From: JABSOG01 sp041583135
GTDB taxonomy: Bacteria > Pseudomonadota > Gammaproteobacteria > Enterobacterales > Alteromonadaceae
Direction of reading: 5' to 3'
Length of the DNA stretch: 64,000 bases
NCBI GenBank assembly: GCA_041583135.1
Contig: JBFHGJ010000003.1
Location: 1 to 64,000, forward strand
The notes beneath the pieces were generated by a model. The model did not search any database and was not told where the DNA came from. It was given only the letters and a program-made list of their open reading frames with translations. The stretch's first letter is position 1. The number at the start of each line of letters is the position of its first letter. The translations under genes and the position numbers were made by a program. Positions 9,018 to 19,100 of this stretch are shown here, piece by piece.

Positions 9018-9578
9018 TTATTCTTGAGTGAGCGGTTTTAATTCAAGCAGGCCACCGTAACTGAGAAACTCGCCGATAAGCGGTAGGGAAAAACTGACCG
9101 CAAAGCGATAGTGTTGGTCTTTTTCTATTTGTTTATAGGCGTAAGACTTGGGAAAAAGCCATAAGGGCATGGGTATGTTGAACAGGCGAATGCTTAAACA
9201 GCACCAATGCCAACCGCCATCATTGATATCAACGTTGAGGTGCAGCGTGATGGGGCCGGTTTTTTCTATCCAGTAGCCGTTGTCGATATCCCCGACTGGT
9301 CGAAAAATTGAGCGCATTTGTTGTGCTTGGTTAAAACAACGATACCAATGCAGGCCATCAGAGGCGTGAAAGACTGTGACGACTAGCTGGTGTTCGCCGT
9401 CATTGGGGATATTGAGCTTGTTACGCACACCCGTGGCAATAAAGCCAGCAAGCCCCTTTGCACTGCGCACTTTAATCGTGCCTTGCAGTTCACCACCTTT
9501 TATGTGAAGTTGCTGAAGTTTTGGGTGAAGCTTGTTAAATGCTTCACCAAACCATTGTTTTACCTGACTATTGCTCAT
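9018..9578 (-). CDS. DUF4166 domain protein
   Basis: A 186-residue protein that fits DUF4166: FNKLHPKLQQLH at the start, a glycine-rich GLAGFIATG segment, WIEKTGPITLHLNVD, and the closing YRFAVSFSLPLIGEFLSYGG. In other bacteria this domain is often fused behind a saccharopine-dehydrogenase-like domain; here it is alone. It begins 5 bp after the kptA stop, so the two are almost certainly one transcript, but no functional link is known to me. Confidence 0.78.
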   Translation of the reverse strand: MSNSQVKQWFGEAFNKLHPKLQQLHIKGGELQGTIKVRSAKGLAGFIATGVRNKLNIPNDGEHQLVVTVFHASDGLHWYRCFNQAQQMRSIFRPVGDIDNGYWIEKTGPITLHLNVDINDGGWHWCCLSIRLFNIPMPLWLFPKSYAYKQIEKDQHYRFAVSFSLPLIGEFLSYGGLLELKPLTQE

Positions 9579-9583
9579 TAGGC

Positions 9584-10147
9584 TTATGATTGATGGCGCG
9601 TAATAAAGTCTGTAGGCACGTCGTTACATAGCCATACGTTATTTTGCGCTTGGTAAAACTGGTATCCCTGCTTGCTCATTGCCTGCGTATCTATAAGTAA
9701 GATCACCGGTTTTCCGTAGCGCTGACCAACTGACATGGCAGTATCTAAGTTGTCCGACAGGTGCACATGCTGGCGCTGTTGTGGTTTTAGTCCGGTTTGT
9801 AAAATACCGTCCAAAAAACGCGTGGCGGTGCCATGGTACAGCACCGGTGGTGGTATTTTGACCTCAAGCTGGAGGTCTACGGCCACTGAATGCCCTTGGT
9901 TGGCACGAATTCGTGAACCGTCATCAGATAACATAAATCGCTTTTTGTCGTTGTTCGCAACGATTTGCTGTAACGTAGCGAAAGTCAAAGGCGTGGTTTC
10001 ATTGGCATTAATGCCTTCGAGTAAGGCGTTGACCTCTGCCCAGCCATTGGCATCGAGCGTCAGGCCAATGTGCTCGGGCTGATGACGCAATACCAAGCTC
10101 AAGAGCTTACTGAAGTGGGTTTCTTGTCGTTTGCTTAATACTGTCAT
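9584..10147 (-). CDS. kptA: RNA 2'-phosphotransferase Tpt1/KptA
   Basis: A 187-residue protein with the Tpt1/KptA signature: SKLLSLVLRHQPEHIGL at residue 13, LYHGTATRF (NAD-binding HGT) near residue 104, and HVHLSDNLDTA near residue 128. The enzyme moves an internal RNA 2'-phosphate to NAD+, which in fungi completes tRNA splicing; bacteria that have it usually lack such splicing, so its natural substrate is unclear. AAAAGGAAG precedes the ATG. It heads a two-gene unit with the DUF4166 gene. Confidence 0.93.
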   Translation of the reverse strand: MTVLSKRQETHFSKLLSLVLRHQPEHIGLTLDANGWAEVNALLEGINANETTPLTFATLQQIVANNDKKRFMLSDDGSRIRANQGHSVAVDLQLEVKIPPPVLYHGTATRFLDGILQTGLKPQQRQHVHLSDNLDTAMSVGQRYGKPVILLIDTQAMSKQGYQFYQAQNNVWLCNDVPTDFITRHQS

Positions 10148-10169
10148 TGTTTACTGCTTCCTTTTGCTA

Positions 10170-10862
10170 TTAAACCTCTGCCGTGACAGGCTGAGGCAGG
10201 TTTCTTTTGTTGATAGTGTAATGCATCAGCTGCGCGGCTGCGATGGAAAAAATACAATAGCCGACAAAGTAATAAAAGCCGGTTTCAAAAGCCGACTCAA
10301 ACCGCATTAATCCTGTGTCGTTAGAAGCGTTGGCAGCCATGTAGGTGACGATGGTGGCGACCACAAAAACGTCGGCCATTGACCATTTACTGAGAAAATT
10401 ATTGATGGCGACGAGGTTTTGTCTGCGCAGGTGGCTGCGCAAAAAGGTGGCGATAAAGGTCATCAATAGTTTTATCGAGGGAATGACGACGCTAAAGAGC
10501 ATGACCAAAAATGCCACGACGGCATTGCCTGAGGTATATAGGTCTTCTACAGTGCCTAAAATACTGCGGGTTTTACGGTAGGCTTCAACTTCACCGGATA
10601 CGTCAGATAGACCGAACATGCGGGTGACGCCGTTGATCATTTTCTTGACGCGCTCCTTCGCCGCTGAGGGCTCTGCGTTTGCTTGGGTTTGGCCGCTTTG
10701 GCCGACCATGGAGTCGGCCAGAATGTCGATGCCGGTGTCTTTGAGTTTGGCTTTGTCCATGGTGCCGGTGATCGTCAGCATCGGCTGGGTGATGCCCGGC
10801 ACCAATAAGGCAATGGAGGCGATGAGTAGTAAGACCGACAAGAGTTGAGTTTTAGAGGCCAT
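10170..10862 (-). CDS. PqiA-like inner-membrane protein
   Basis: A 230-residue protein with an N-terminal membrane segment, a polar loop of about 80 residues facing the periplasm, and three more membrane segments. The stretch SKWSMADVFVVATIVTYMA near residue 160 is the hallmark of the paraquat-inducible protein A family. E. coli PqiA has two such units (about 415 residues); this has one. PqiA proteins work with MCE-type PqiB lipid-transfer proteins, but none is next to it. The start is supported by AAGGAA. Not assigned as pqiA itself because it is half-length and lacks pqiB. Confidence 0.8.
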   Translation of the reverse strand: MASKTQLLSVLLLIASIALLVPGITQPMLTITGTMDKAKLKDTGIDILADSMVGQSGQTQANAEPSAAKERVKKMINGVTRMFGLSDVSGEVEAYRKTRSILGTVEDLYTSGNAVVAFLVMLFSVVIPSIKLLMTFIATFLRSHLRRQNLVAINNFLSKWSMADVFVVATIVTYMAANASNDTGLMRFESAFETGFYYFVGYCIFSIAAAQLMHYTINKRNLPQPVTAEV

Positions 10863-10897
10863 GGTTGCTTTGTTCCTTTGAGTGACTTTGAGCTGTG

Positions 10898-11230
10898 TTA
10901 CAGATCAAACATATCAAGGCCCATATCTTTAATCGATTGGGCGTCTTGATTGGTTTCAGCTTTGGAGTCTTTTTGCTGTGGTGTTTGGGTTTGTTGTTCC
11001 AGTGTGATGATTTGCGTTTCTTCTCGCAACTGCTTTTTGGCTTTGGCTTTGCGACGTTGGGCGCGCTGCTTGCACAATTCAATCACTTTACGTTTTTGTT
11101 GTGGGGTAAATTGGTTCCAGCCAAAACGTTCATCTCGTGAGCGAAAACAGCCCAGACAATAGCCCCGCTTGTCGCTTTGACAAACGTTGATGCAGGGATT
11201 TTCTATTGATAATAATTCAAGCTGTTGCAT
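10898..11230 (-). CDS. DUF1289 family small cysteine protein
   Basis: A 110-residue protein with NPCINVCQ, then GYCLGCFRSRDE, giving the four-cysteine CxxxC...CxxC cluster of DUF1289, likely a metal site. A basic stretch follows (QRAQRRKAKAKK) and then a glutamine-rich tail of about 35 residues that is not conserved in the family. It ends 35 bp before the PqiA-like gene on the same strand, so the pair may be co-transcribed. Confidence 0.87.
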   Translation of the reverse strand: MQQLELLSIENPCINVCQSDKRGYCLGCFRSRDERFGWNQFTPQQKRKVIELCKQRAQRRKAKAKKQLREETQIITLEQQTQTPQQKDSKAETNQDAQSIKDMGLDMFDL

Positions 11231-11330
11231 TGGCTAATTTTAGACAAAAGTGTCTGTTTTCTCAATTGACGTGAAATTGGCGCTCAAAGGCTGATATAAT
11301 CGCCCGCAGCATCATTATCGGTTTTATTGA

Positions 11331-11882
11331 ATGTATCAAGATTTACTGCCTTTATCACTGCAAGGCGATTGGCGCGATGCGCCTGTTGTGCCGTTATCTC
11401 CGCATTTGTCTCAATGGCTGTTTGAGCCAGGCTCTTTAACCCAAAAGTTAAAAAGCCATTGTAATGCATTTCGTGTTCAAATATTAGCCAAAAGTGAGCG
11501 GATGCTTGGTGGCGAAGAACTTGGCCTGTTTACCTCGCAGCGGCAAAAGGTGCAGGTTCGAGAAGTGGTGCTTTATTGTGATGATGAGCCATGGGTATAC
11601 GCTCAATCGCTGATGCCTTTGGGTGAGACCTGCGCGGCAAAAAAACTGACGGCTTTGGGTGAGAAGCCCCTTGGAGAGGTTATTTTCAGTGAGCCGGGCA
11701 TGACGCGCAGCGCTATTGAAGTATGCCGCTTTGCTGATGGTTCTGATGTGACGTTGTTGGCGCAGCAGATGGGGTTGAGTGTTAACCACAGCCTGTGGGG
11801 CAGACGGTCGTGTTTTAAACTGGATGATTACGAACTGTTGGTATGTGAAGTCTTTTTACCCGGCGCGAGGGCTTATCTGTGA
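11331..11882 (+). CDS. ubiC: Chorismate lyase UbiC
   Basis: A 183-residue protein recognised as chorismate lyase by QWLFEPGSLTQKLK near residue 27, FRVQILAKSE, REVVLYCDDEPWVYAQSLMP near residue 75, and the C-terminal WGRRSCF...LLVCEVFLP, the product-binding region. It makes 4-hydroxybenzoate and pyruvate from chorismate, the first step of ubiquinone synthesis. It overlaps ubiA by 4 bases (GTGA), so the two are translationally coupled. The pairing with ubiA is the standard gammaproteobacterial arrangement. Confidence 0.93.
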   Translation: MYQDLLPLSLQGDWRDAPVVPLSPHLSQWLFEPGSLTQKLKSHCNAFRVQILAKSERMLGGEELGLFTSQRQKVQVREVVLYCDDEPWVYAQSLMPLGETCAAKKLTALGEKPLGEVIFSEPGMTRSAIEVCRFADGSDVTLLAQQMGLSVNHSLWGRRSCFKLDDYELLVCEVFLPGARAYL

Positions 11883-12754
11883 GTGATTCGGCATTAAGGC
11901 TGGCCAATTGGCCCAATTACAAGCTGTTGATGCGTATGGATAAACCAATTGGCAGTTATTTGCTATTGTGGCCGACAATGTGGGCGCTTTGGCTGGCATC
12001 AAGCGGCTTACCTCACTGGCATTTGCTGCTGGTATTTTGTGCCGGGGTGTTTGTCATGCGTTCGGCAGGCTGCGTGATCAACGATTACGCTGATAGAAAC
12101 TTTGATGGACATGTCGAGCGCACGCAATCGAGGCCGATTGTTGCGGGTCAGGTTGCGCCGAAAGAAGCGCTGGCGTTGTTTCTGTTGCTCATCGGCATCG
12201 GTTTTTTATTGGTGTTGCAACTGAACTGGCAAACCATTGTGCTGTCGTTGGTCGGTTTGTTATTGGCCGCCAGTTATCCCTTCATGAAGCGTTTTACCTA
12301 CCTGCCGCAATTTGTGCTTGGCGCGGCGTTCAGCTGGTCGATGCCGATGGCGTTTATGGCGACCACGCAGTCGTTGCCCGGTTATATGTGGTTGCTGTAT
12401 TTGGCCAACCTTACTTGGACGGTGGCCTACGATACCATGTATGCCATGGTCGATAGGGAGGATGATTTGAAGGTCGGTGTCAAATCGACCGCCATTTTAT
12501 TTGGCCGCTGGGTTAGGCCGGTGGTGGCACTGTTACAACTTATCACGTTGATCTTATTGGTTGTTGTTGCACAAATTGTCGAACTTTCAGCTATATTTTA
12601 TCTGTCACTGGCGATTGCGGCTGTGCTGTTTGGTTACCAACAGTGGTTGATCCGCGATAGCAAAGGCCCGCTTTGTTTTCGGGCTTTTCTCAATAATAAT
12701 TATGTTGGTTTGAGCATTTTTATCGGGATCGCCGGTCACTATTGGATAGTTTGA
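11879..12754 (+). CDS. ubiA: 4-hydroxybenzoate octaprenyltransferase UbiA
   Basis: A 291-residue, nine-helix inner-membrane prenyltransferase. The two metal-diphosphate motifs are visible: NDYADRNFDGHVERT near residue 68 and YDTMYAMVDREDDLKVGVKS near residue 185. Length equals E. coli UbiA (290). It starts with GTG inside the ubiC stop codon. It attaches the polyprenyl tail to 4-hydroxybenzoate. An inverted repeat TTGGGG/CCCCAA at 12791-12812 follows, without a T-run. Confidence 0.95.
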   Translation: MSDSALRLANWPNYKLLMRMDKPIGSYLLLWPTMWALWLASSGLPHWHLLLVFCAGVFVMRSAGCVINDYADRNFDGHVERTQSRPIVAGQVAPKEALALFLLLIGIGFLLVLQLNWQTIVLSLVGLLLAASYPFMKRFTYLPQFVLGAAFSWSMPMAFMATTQSLPGYMWLLYLANLTWTVAYDTMYAMVDREDDLKVGVKSTAILFGRWVRPVVALLQLITLILLVVVAQIVELSAIFYLSLAIAAVLFGYQQWLIRDSKGPLCFRAFLNNNYVGLSIFIGIAGHYWIV

Positions 12755-12840
12755 CGGCAACAACTCTACGCCTTTGCCGTTAACTTGCGATTGGGGTCAG
12801 CTCGGCCCCAATGGATAAAATAACCGCTAAGGGGATCAAA

Positions 12841-14850
12841 ATGTCGGCGCTGTCTCAGTTGTGTCTTCCTGCAACCCGTATCATGGGTGCTCGTCGTTAC
12901 TCGCAAAAGTTTGTTATTGTCAGTTTGTTTTTCTTGATCCCGCTGTTGGTGTCGTTGTCGATGTTATATGTCGAGCTCACCAAGTCTATTCGCTTTACCC
13001 AAAAGGAGTTGGCGGGGCTTGAGGTCGTGGAGCAGGTATGGCAGGCCGTTGCCCCATTGACTGAATTGCGCTCTAAGGTGGCCGGCGGCTCGGCTGGGGC
13101 CGACCTCAGTGCGCTTGAGCGCAAAACCCAAGGGGCATTTAATGCCTTGTTGCAGCTACCTGTTGAGGTAGAGCAGACTGAGCGTCTTCTCGCTGCCAGA
13201 AACAAACTTTTGGCCCTGAGGGCGGCTATCACTTCACAAGATGCCGAGCAGCTGTCGCAGCTGATGCCGCTGCTGAGCAAGTATCAAAAGGCGGTGGCAG
13301 ATAGCAGCAATTTGTCATTGGATTTAAGCCTAGATACGGCGCAGCTGGTTCGCTTTTTAATTGCCGAGGGGCCTTTGCTGCTGTCGCAGTTGGCCGACGT
13401 GACCCAAGAGGCCGCCGGTGTTGTTGCCAAAGGCAGTTTTACGCCGCAGTCTTATACCAGTTTGTCCAATTCGCTCGGTTTGATACCAGAGCGTAAGATG
13501 TCGGTACAGGAGACGTTGGCGTTGAGTTTTTCGCTTAACGATGAGATTGACCGCAGCCTCAGCGCCAAGTGGCGAGCCAGCTCTGAGGCGATTGAACAGT
13601 TTCGCCAGTTCGTCAAATCGCAGATCCTTGACCCCGATAGTATTGCCGTCACTGCCGTCCAAGTTGAAAACCAAGGTATCGACACCAGTGAACAGCTTGC
13701 CGGATTGGCGAAGCTCAGTATGCCGGTTTTGCAACAACAGCTTGAAGTGCGACTGAGTGAAGCGAGATTTAAGAGTCTGGTAGCCGGCGTGCTGGCGGTT
13801 GGCTTTGTTGCGTTGGCGGTTTATGCCTTGTTGGGGATGTACTTTTCTATCGTGTCGAATGTCAAGAAGCTCAAGTTTGCCATGGCTCGGGTCGATGAGG
13901 GGAACTTGGGTGAGGCAATCGTATTAAGCGGCAATGATGAACTCAAAGACATTGCCCAATCTCTCAATCATATGACCGACAAGCTCAAAGGGTTGATTGG
14001 CAGGGTGACTCTTGCCATCGAAACGCTGAATCATTCTTCTGGACAAATGGTGGATATCACCGGCGAGACTATTGCCGATGTTGCCGGCCAAAAAGATAAG
14101 ACCGGGCAGATCACCTCCAGTATGACGCAAATGACTGACTCCGCCGGTAGCATTGAGTCGAGCGCCGTGACCGCTGAGAAAGCGGCAGTGGAGGCAAAGG
14201 CCGAAGCCATTGAAGGGCGTGGGCTGATCCAGTCGCTGCAACAGACAATGGAACAAATGCAAAGGGATTTAACCGAGTCGCAGCAGTCGCTTGAGAGGTT
14301 GGTTGAAGACAGTAAAGACATTGGCATGGTGTCAAGCGCCATTCAAGAGATTGCCGAGCAAACCAATTTGCTGGCCCTTAACGCTGCCATTGAAGCCGCC
14401 AGAGCCGGTGAACAAGGGCGTGGTTTTGCGGTGGTGGCTGATGAAGTCAGAACGTTGGCCCAGCGCACGCAGAATCAAACGGCGCAAATTCACACCATTA
14501 TCGGCAACTTGCAGGCGGCAACGAAAGTGACACAAGAAAGTATGCTACAAAGTGTCGATAAAATGAGTATTGGCGTTAATGAGTCTGATTCTGTCAGTCA
14601 GTCTCTCGACAAGATCAGCGAAATGATCAACACTATCAACGATATGAACCACACCATTTCAAGTGCCGCGACGCAGCAGTCGCAATTGACGGTTAAAGTT
14701 GCCCAGCAGCTCAATGAAATTGATAGTATTGCCGAGCATACCCACCAAGGCGCTCAGCAAACCGGAGATTCGGCCCAAGCGCTGCAAAGCGTTGCCAATG
14801 ATCTGCAAGGGGAAATGTCTTATTTTAATTTTGAAACCCAAACCCGGTGA
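12841..14850 (+). CDS. Methyl-accepting chemotaxis protein
   Basis: The frame opens at 12811; the ATG at 12841 is preferred because AAGGGGATC precedes it, giving 669 residues. Architecture: first membrane helix about 25-47, a long helical periplasmic sensor to about residue 310, second membrane helix about 316-338, HAMP, then the cytoplasmic signalling hairpin with IQEIAEQTNLLALNAAIEAA near residue 502, the invariant tip that contacts CheA/CheW. No C-terminal CheR-binding pentapeptide (it ends NFETQTR). The sensor region is all-helical, like a four-helix bundle; the ligand is unknown. The next gene begins 2 bp after its stop. Confidence 0.92.
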   Translation: MSALSQLCLPATRIMGARRYSQKFVIVSLFFLIPLLVSLSMLYVELTKSIRFTQKELAGLEVVEQVWQAVAPLTELRSKVAGGSAGADLSALERKTQGAFNALLQLPVEVEQTERLLAARNKLLALRAAITSQDAEQLSQLMPLLSKYQKAVADSSNLSLDLSLDTAQLVRFLIAEGPLLLSQLADVTQEAAGVVAKGSFTPQSYTSLSNSLGLIPERKMSVQETLALSFSLNDEIDRSLSAKWRASSEAIEQFRQFVKSQILDPDSIAVTAVQVENQGIDTSEQLAGLAKLSMPVLQQQLEVRLSEARFKSLVAGVLAVGFVALAVYALLGMYFSIVSNVKKLKFAMARVDEGNLGEAIVLSGNDELKDIAQSLNHMTDKLKGLIGRVTLAIETLNHSSGQMVDITGETIADVAGQKDKTGQITSSMTQMTDSAGSIESSAVTAEKAAVEAKAEAIEGRGLIQSLQQTMEQMQRDLTESQQSLERLVEDSKDIGMVSSAIQEIAEQTNLLALNAAIEAARAGEQGRGFAVVADEVRTLAQRTQNQTAQIHTIIGNLQAATKVTQESMLQSVDKMSIGVNESDSVSQSLDKISEMINTINDMNHTISSAATQQSQLTVKVAQQLNEIDSIAEHTHQGAQQTGDSAQALQSVANDLQGEMSYFNFETQTR

Positions 14851-14852
14851 TC

Positions 14853-15182
14853 ATGACTGAACTGACACGTATCTGCATTTATCATGCTGAAAATGCCATT
14901 GAGGCCCATTTGCTTGAGGGGTTACTCAAAGGTGAGGGCATTGATGTCGAGTTACGTGGAGAATTGCTTGGCGGCGCCTTAGGTGAGCTGCCGCCGACCG
15001 AGTTGAGTGTCGATCTATGGGTGTATAACATTAAACGCGCTGCTGCCGAGCAAGTGGTGCACCATTACCTCAGTGCCAAAAAACAAACGTTGCCCCAGTG
15101 GCTATGCCGTCATTGTGGCGAATACAATGAAGGACAATTTGAAATTTGTTGGCATTGCCAAAAGGAATCTGATGAGCGCTAA
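14853..15182 (+). CDS. DUF2007 domain protein with zinc ribbon
   Basis: A 109-residue protein. The first 70 residues fit DUF2007 (putative signal-transducing, PII-like fold): ICIYHAENAIEAHLLEGLL, then ELRGELLGGALGELPP. The tail has CRHCGEYNEGQFEICWHC, a four-cysteine zinc ribbon. The ATG at 14853 is chosen over a GTG at 14847 that overlaps the chemoreceptor stop. It overlaps the next gene by 11 bp and follows the chemoreceptor by 2 bp. Confidence 0.85.
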   Translation: MTELTRICIYHAENAIEAHLLEGLLKGEGIDVELRGELLGGALGELPPTELSVDLWVYNIKRAAAEQVVHHYLSAKKQTLPQWLCRHCGEYNEGQFEICWHCQKESDER

Positions 15183-15792
15183 ACCTACCTCTCAAGGCAC
15201 TAACCAAACTGCCTTAAACTTCAAACGCTTTAAAACCTTGACCATGGAGCAGCAAGCAGCAGTCGCCGCTGCCATGACCAGCAGAATGTTGCCGAACTAT
15301 GCCTTGTTTGCTCAGGTGTGTGAATTTGGCGATGTAAAGGTAATGCAAGATGCGCTGAATATTCTGTGGGAAAAGCAACAGGTTAAACAATTGAAGCTTA
15401 ACTTTGACAAGTTGCTTGAGAAGATTGAGCCGAATGTGCCCGATGTTGCCGACTTTGATATGTTTGGCGTCTATCCGGCACTGGATTTCGCGATGTCGCT
15501 GATCTCTTTGTGTAATGGCTTATCGGGCAGCAATGACTTTGGTTTTGTTGATGTCTGCAAACTTTCCAATTCTACGGTAACTAACCTGATTGAGCATGAG
15601 TTGGCGGCGATAAAGCCTGAATTTGACGATGATGATATCGAACAGCATGAGCTGATGGTTTATGAGAACGAAATGCTAGCGGCGTTGATCGATATGGTTG
15701 CCGAGCACGAAAAACCCAGTAAGACGACCTTGGTGGCATTGAAAGAATGTGCTTTGGCCGATGGTATCAGCAATATTGCGATAGAGTTTTAA
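15172..15792 (+). CDS. DUF416 family protein (YjaG-like)
   Basis: A 206-residue cytosolic protein that fits DUF416/YjaG: FKRFKTLTMEQQAAVAAAMTSR early, RMLPNYALFAQVC, and AEDFDMFGVYPALD-like text (VADFDMFGVYPALDFAMSL) near residue 100. The frame is open further upstream, but the ATG at 15172 follows AAAGGAATCTG and overlaps the stop of the DUF2007 gene, a typical coupled start. Function unknown; in E. coli yjaG lies near hupA. Confidence 0.85.
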   Translation: MSAKPTSQGTNQTALNFKRFKTLTMEQQAAVAAAMTSRMLPNYALFAQVCEFGDVKVMQDALNILWEKQQVKQLKLNFDKLLEKIEPNVPDVADFDMFGVYPALDFAMSLISLCNGLSGSNDFGFVDVCKLSNSTVTNLIEHELAAIKPEFDDDDIEQHELMVYENEMLAALIDMVAEHEKPSKTTLVALKECALADGISNIAIEF

Positions 15793-15903
15793 TCTTTCGA
15801 CGCAGTTTGACTTAAAAAGGCGATTTTTTCATCAAATAGTGCTCGCAATGCACCGTTAATTATTTTATATTGTGTTCAATGTAACTTGATTAAGGGTGCC
15901 GCT

Positions 15904-16116
15904 ATGCCAACCGAACTATCCCAGCCTGCTGCCGGGCAGCAGCAGCCACCACAAAAAGTGCAAATAACTCAGACAACTGAGGGTGAAATGCCGCGATCTG
16001 TCGGTTATCTTACCACTTCAACGCAACAAACATCCGCCACTAAGGCGCACAATCCGATGGGTTGGGCTGAGCTGCTCTTTGCCCAAGAAAGGTGTTTTGT
16101 GCTGGGGTATAACTGA
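15904..16116 (+). CDS. Hypothetical 70-residue protein
   Basis: The ATG at 15904 is preceded by AAGGG at suitable spacing. The protein is rich in glutamine, proline and threonine in its first 50 residues and ends with a more ordered stretch, MGWAELLFAQERCFVLGYN. No signal peptide or membrane segment is visible and no family is recognised. It sits alone between the DUF416 gene and the convergent regulator gene. Codon content is acceptable but the evidence is thin. Confidence 0.4.
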   Translation: MPTELSQPAAGQQQPPQKVQITQTTEGEMPRSVGYLTTSTQQTSATKAHNPMGWAELLFAQERCFVLGYN

Positions 16117-16190
16117 GCTAATTCGCGGCGAACTAGGCTTTGGTGCGCACCAAGCCGAGGTCGATTGCAAGGCCCAAGCGACGGGCTGCT

Positions 16191-19100
16191 TTAGCTGGGC
16201 GTACTCGCTTCTTGCTGATATTCTTTTGGCGTTTGACCGAACTTGGCCTTAAAACAGCTGCTAAAGTACGAGTGGGAAGAGAAGCCGACCAAGTGATATA
16301 TCTGTGAAGCGCGTTGACCGGCTGCGAGCATTTCAATCGCCTTGTTGAGGCGGTAATTTCTCACCAGCTCAGGAAAGCTCAAGTCGAATTGTGATTTCAA
16401 TTTACGCTGTAGCTGGCGCTCGCTGACGCCCAGCTCCTTGCTCAGTATCTTGGCGGTAAACTCCGGATTTTCATAGAACTTCGACAGATGCTCATTGACG
16501 CGATTGACAAATGCCTGCTCAGGATCACTGATGCTGAGCTTGTTCATTTGTGTAGACGGATCGTTCGAATCGAGCACTTGTCTAAATTTTTGCTTGATAA
16601 TGTCGCGAATGGTGAGGATGTTGTGAATTCTAAGTAACAACTCTTCCATATTGAACGGCTTGGCCAGATAGTCGTCTACCAGCAGTTGTAAGCCTTTGAG
16701 ACGGCTTTCTGTGCTGCCTTTGGCAGTCAGTAGAATGACCGGAATGTGGCTGGTCATTTCATCGCTTTTTAGCGCCGAGGTGAGCTGATAGCCGTCCATT
16801 ATCGGCATCATGACGTCACTGATCACAAGATCCGGCAGTTGCTCTCGTGCCATATCTAAGCCGATTTGACCATTTTCAGCCAGCAGGCAGTGATATTTTT
16901 GATTCAGTTGCTGATAGAGCAGATCGCGTAAATCGGGATTGTCATCGACGATGAGAATCGATTTTTGCTGATCCTCCGGCTCACTGGGCTTGTCGTCAAT
17001 GGCCGTCATTTGCGCGGTGTTGACGCTGTTGATCTCTAAGTCCAGCTGTTCATGCAGCAGCTCTTGGGTCGGTGGCTCGCTAAAGGTGCCACTGAGAATA
17101 CCGGCCTCGGTTACAGGCAAGGTGACGGTAAAGGTGGAGCCGACATTGACTTCACTTTCTAATGTGATTGAGCCGAAATTGGCCTCGACCAACTCTTTGA
17201 CTAAAGCTAGGCCGATACCGGCACCGGGGATCGCTTCACCGTGAGATTGAGTGGCGCGGTTGAAGCGCTGAAAAACCGCTTGTATGTCCGACTCACTAAT
17301 ACCGATGCCAGTGTCACGAATGGCGATGGCGACATTTTGGTCGAAGCGTTCGACGCTGATATAGATATGGCTTTGCGGTGGCGAGTATTTAAAGGCATTG
17401 GAGAGTATGTTGATCAGTATTTTGTTGAGCGAGTCGGGCAACATATTCAAAGTTGCGTCTTCGTAGGGCGTCAAATGCAGCTCTATCTGCTTGGTTTTAA
17501 CCAAAGGCTCAAACGACGACACGATGATGTCGAGGGTTTGTTTCAGTGATACCGGCTCCATTTGGCTGTTGTCTTTGAGTTCGAGCTTGGCAAATTCCAG
17601 TAGTTGATCGACCATGCGTAGAAGCCGTCTGCCGTTTCTTTTGACGAGATTCAGTTCTTTGTGAAACGGCTTGCCTTTGGGATCGTTCAGCAGCTGTTCT
17701 ATCGGCGATAAGATCAGCGTCAGCGGCGTTCTGAATTCGTGCGAGACACTGGCAAACAGCTGCTGTTTTTGGGCCAGCAGTTCGGTTACCTGATCTCGTG
17801 AGTGTTGTAATTGCGCCGTTCTTTCGGCAACGTTTTTCTCCAATAACTGTGCCCGTTGCACTAATTGCTTGGTGCGCAGGTTGATGTAGAGGAGGATGAC
17901 CAAAGTCAGCAAGATGGCGTAGGTAAAAAAGGCCGGCCAGCTCAGCCACCAAGGGGGTGAAACGCTGATGTTGATACGGGCTTCGTCTTCACTCCATTGA
18001 CCATAGCGGTTGCTGGCTTTGACTCTAAAGACGTAGTCGCCCTTTGGCAAAGTGCTGAAATTGGCGACGCGCTTTTTGGCATCGGTATAGACCCAGTCGT
18101 TGTTGAGACCTTCCATCATGTAGGCAAAGCGGATAGCGTCTGGTCTGTCGTATTCTGTGGCGGCAAACTCAAATGAAAACATATGATGCTTGTGAGTCAA
18201 TTGGAGTGACTCGGTGTAATGAATGGGCTGGGTCAGCAGGCTTTGCTCGTCATCGCTGCGCCACTCGACCGATCTGTTCATTAATTTGAAGTCGCTGATT
18301 AACACTTTCGGTGGCGTTGACTGCTGTGCGAAATCTTTCGGATCGAGCGAGACCAGCGCGTTTTGCGCGCCAAACAGCAAGCGGCCATCAGCGGTAATGG
18401 CGGCTGAACGCTTGTAAAACATCGGAAAGAGCAAACCGTCTTTGGCTTCAATTTTTATGATCTCTGCGGTTTCTGGGTTTAACCTAGACAGGCCTTTATC
18501 GGTGCCGAGCCATAGGTTGTGCTGTTGGTCTTCTATGATGCTGTATACACTGTCGGAAACCAGACCCTGTTCTTCGCTGTAGTAGCTAAAGCTGTTGTCG
18601 TCGGGATTAAATTTCGCCAATCCCTGACCTCGGGTACCGAGCCATAAGTTGTCTTGTGAATCTTTAAAAAGTGCAATGATACGTCTTGGTGTCGTGGTTG
18701 TGCTGGGCTGCCAGCGGGCAACTTGCTTGGTATTGATGTCTAGCGTCATTAAACCTTTGGAGTCGGACGAGAGCAGCAGTTGCTCGTCATTGAGCTGGAT
18801 GATGTCTGAGATAAATGGACTCGATAGGTAGGTTTGATACTGCTGTGTTTGCCAATCCATTTGGATTATTCCGCCGGCCAAATGAGGCAGGTCGGGAAAG
18901 GGCAGCAGCCAAGTTTGTTCTTTGTTATCGACAAACACGTCAAATAGTCCGGTGACTGGAATATCTGAATACAGCGGCTTGGCATGAGGCATTTGATAAA
19001 GACTGTCGTCATGGGTCGAGTAAAGCTGTAATCCTTGACCTAGGGTGGCAAACAGAAGATTGCCCTGTGAGGTCTTGGTGATGCGATACAGCCGGTTTTC

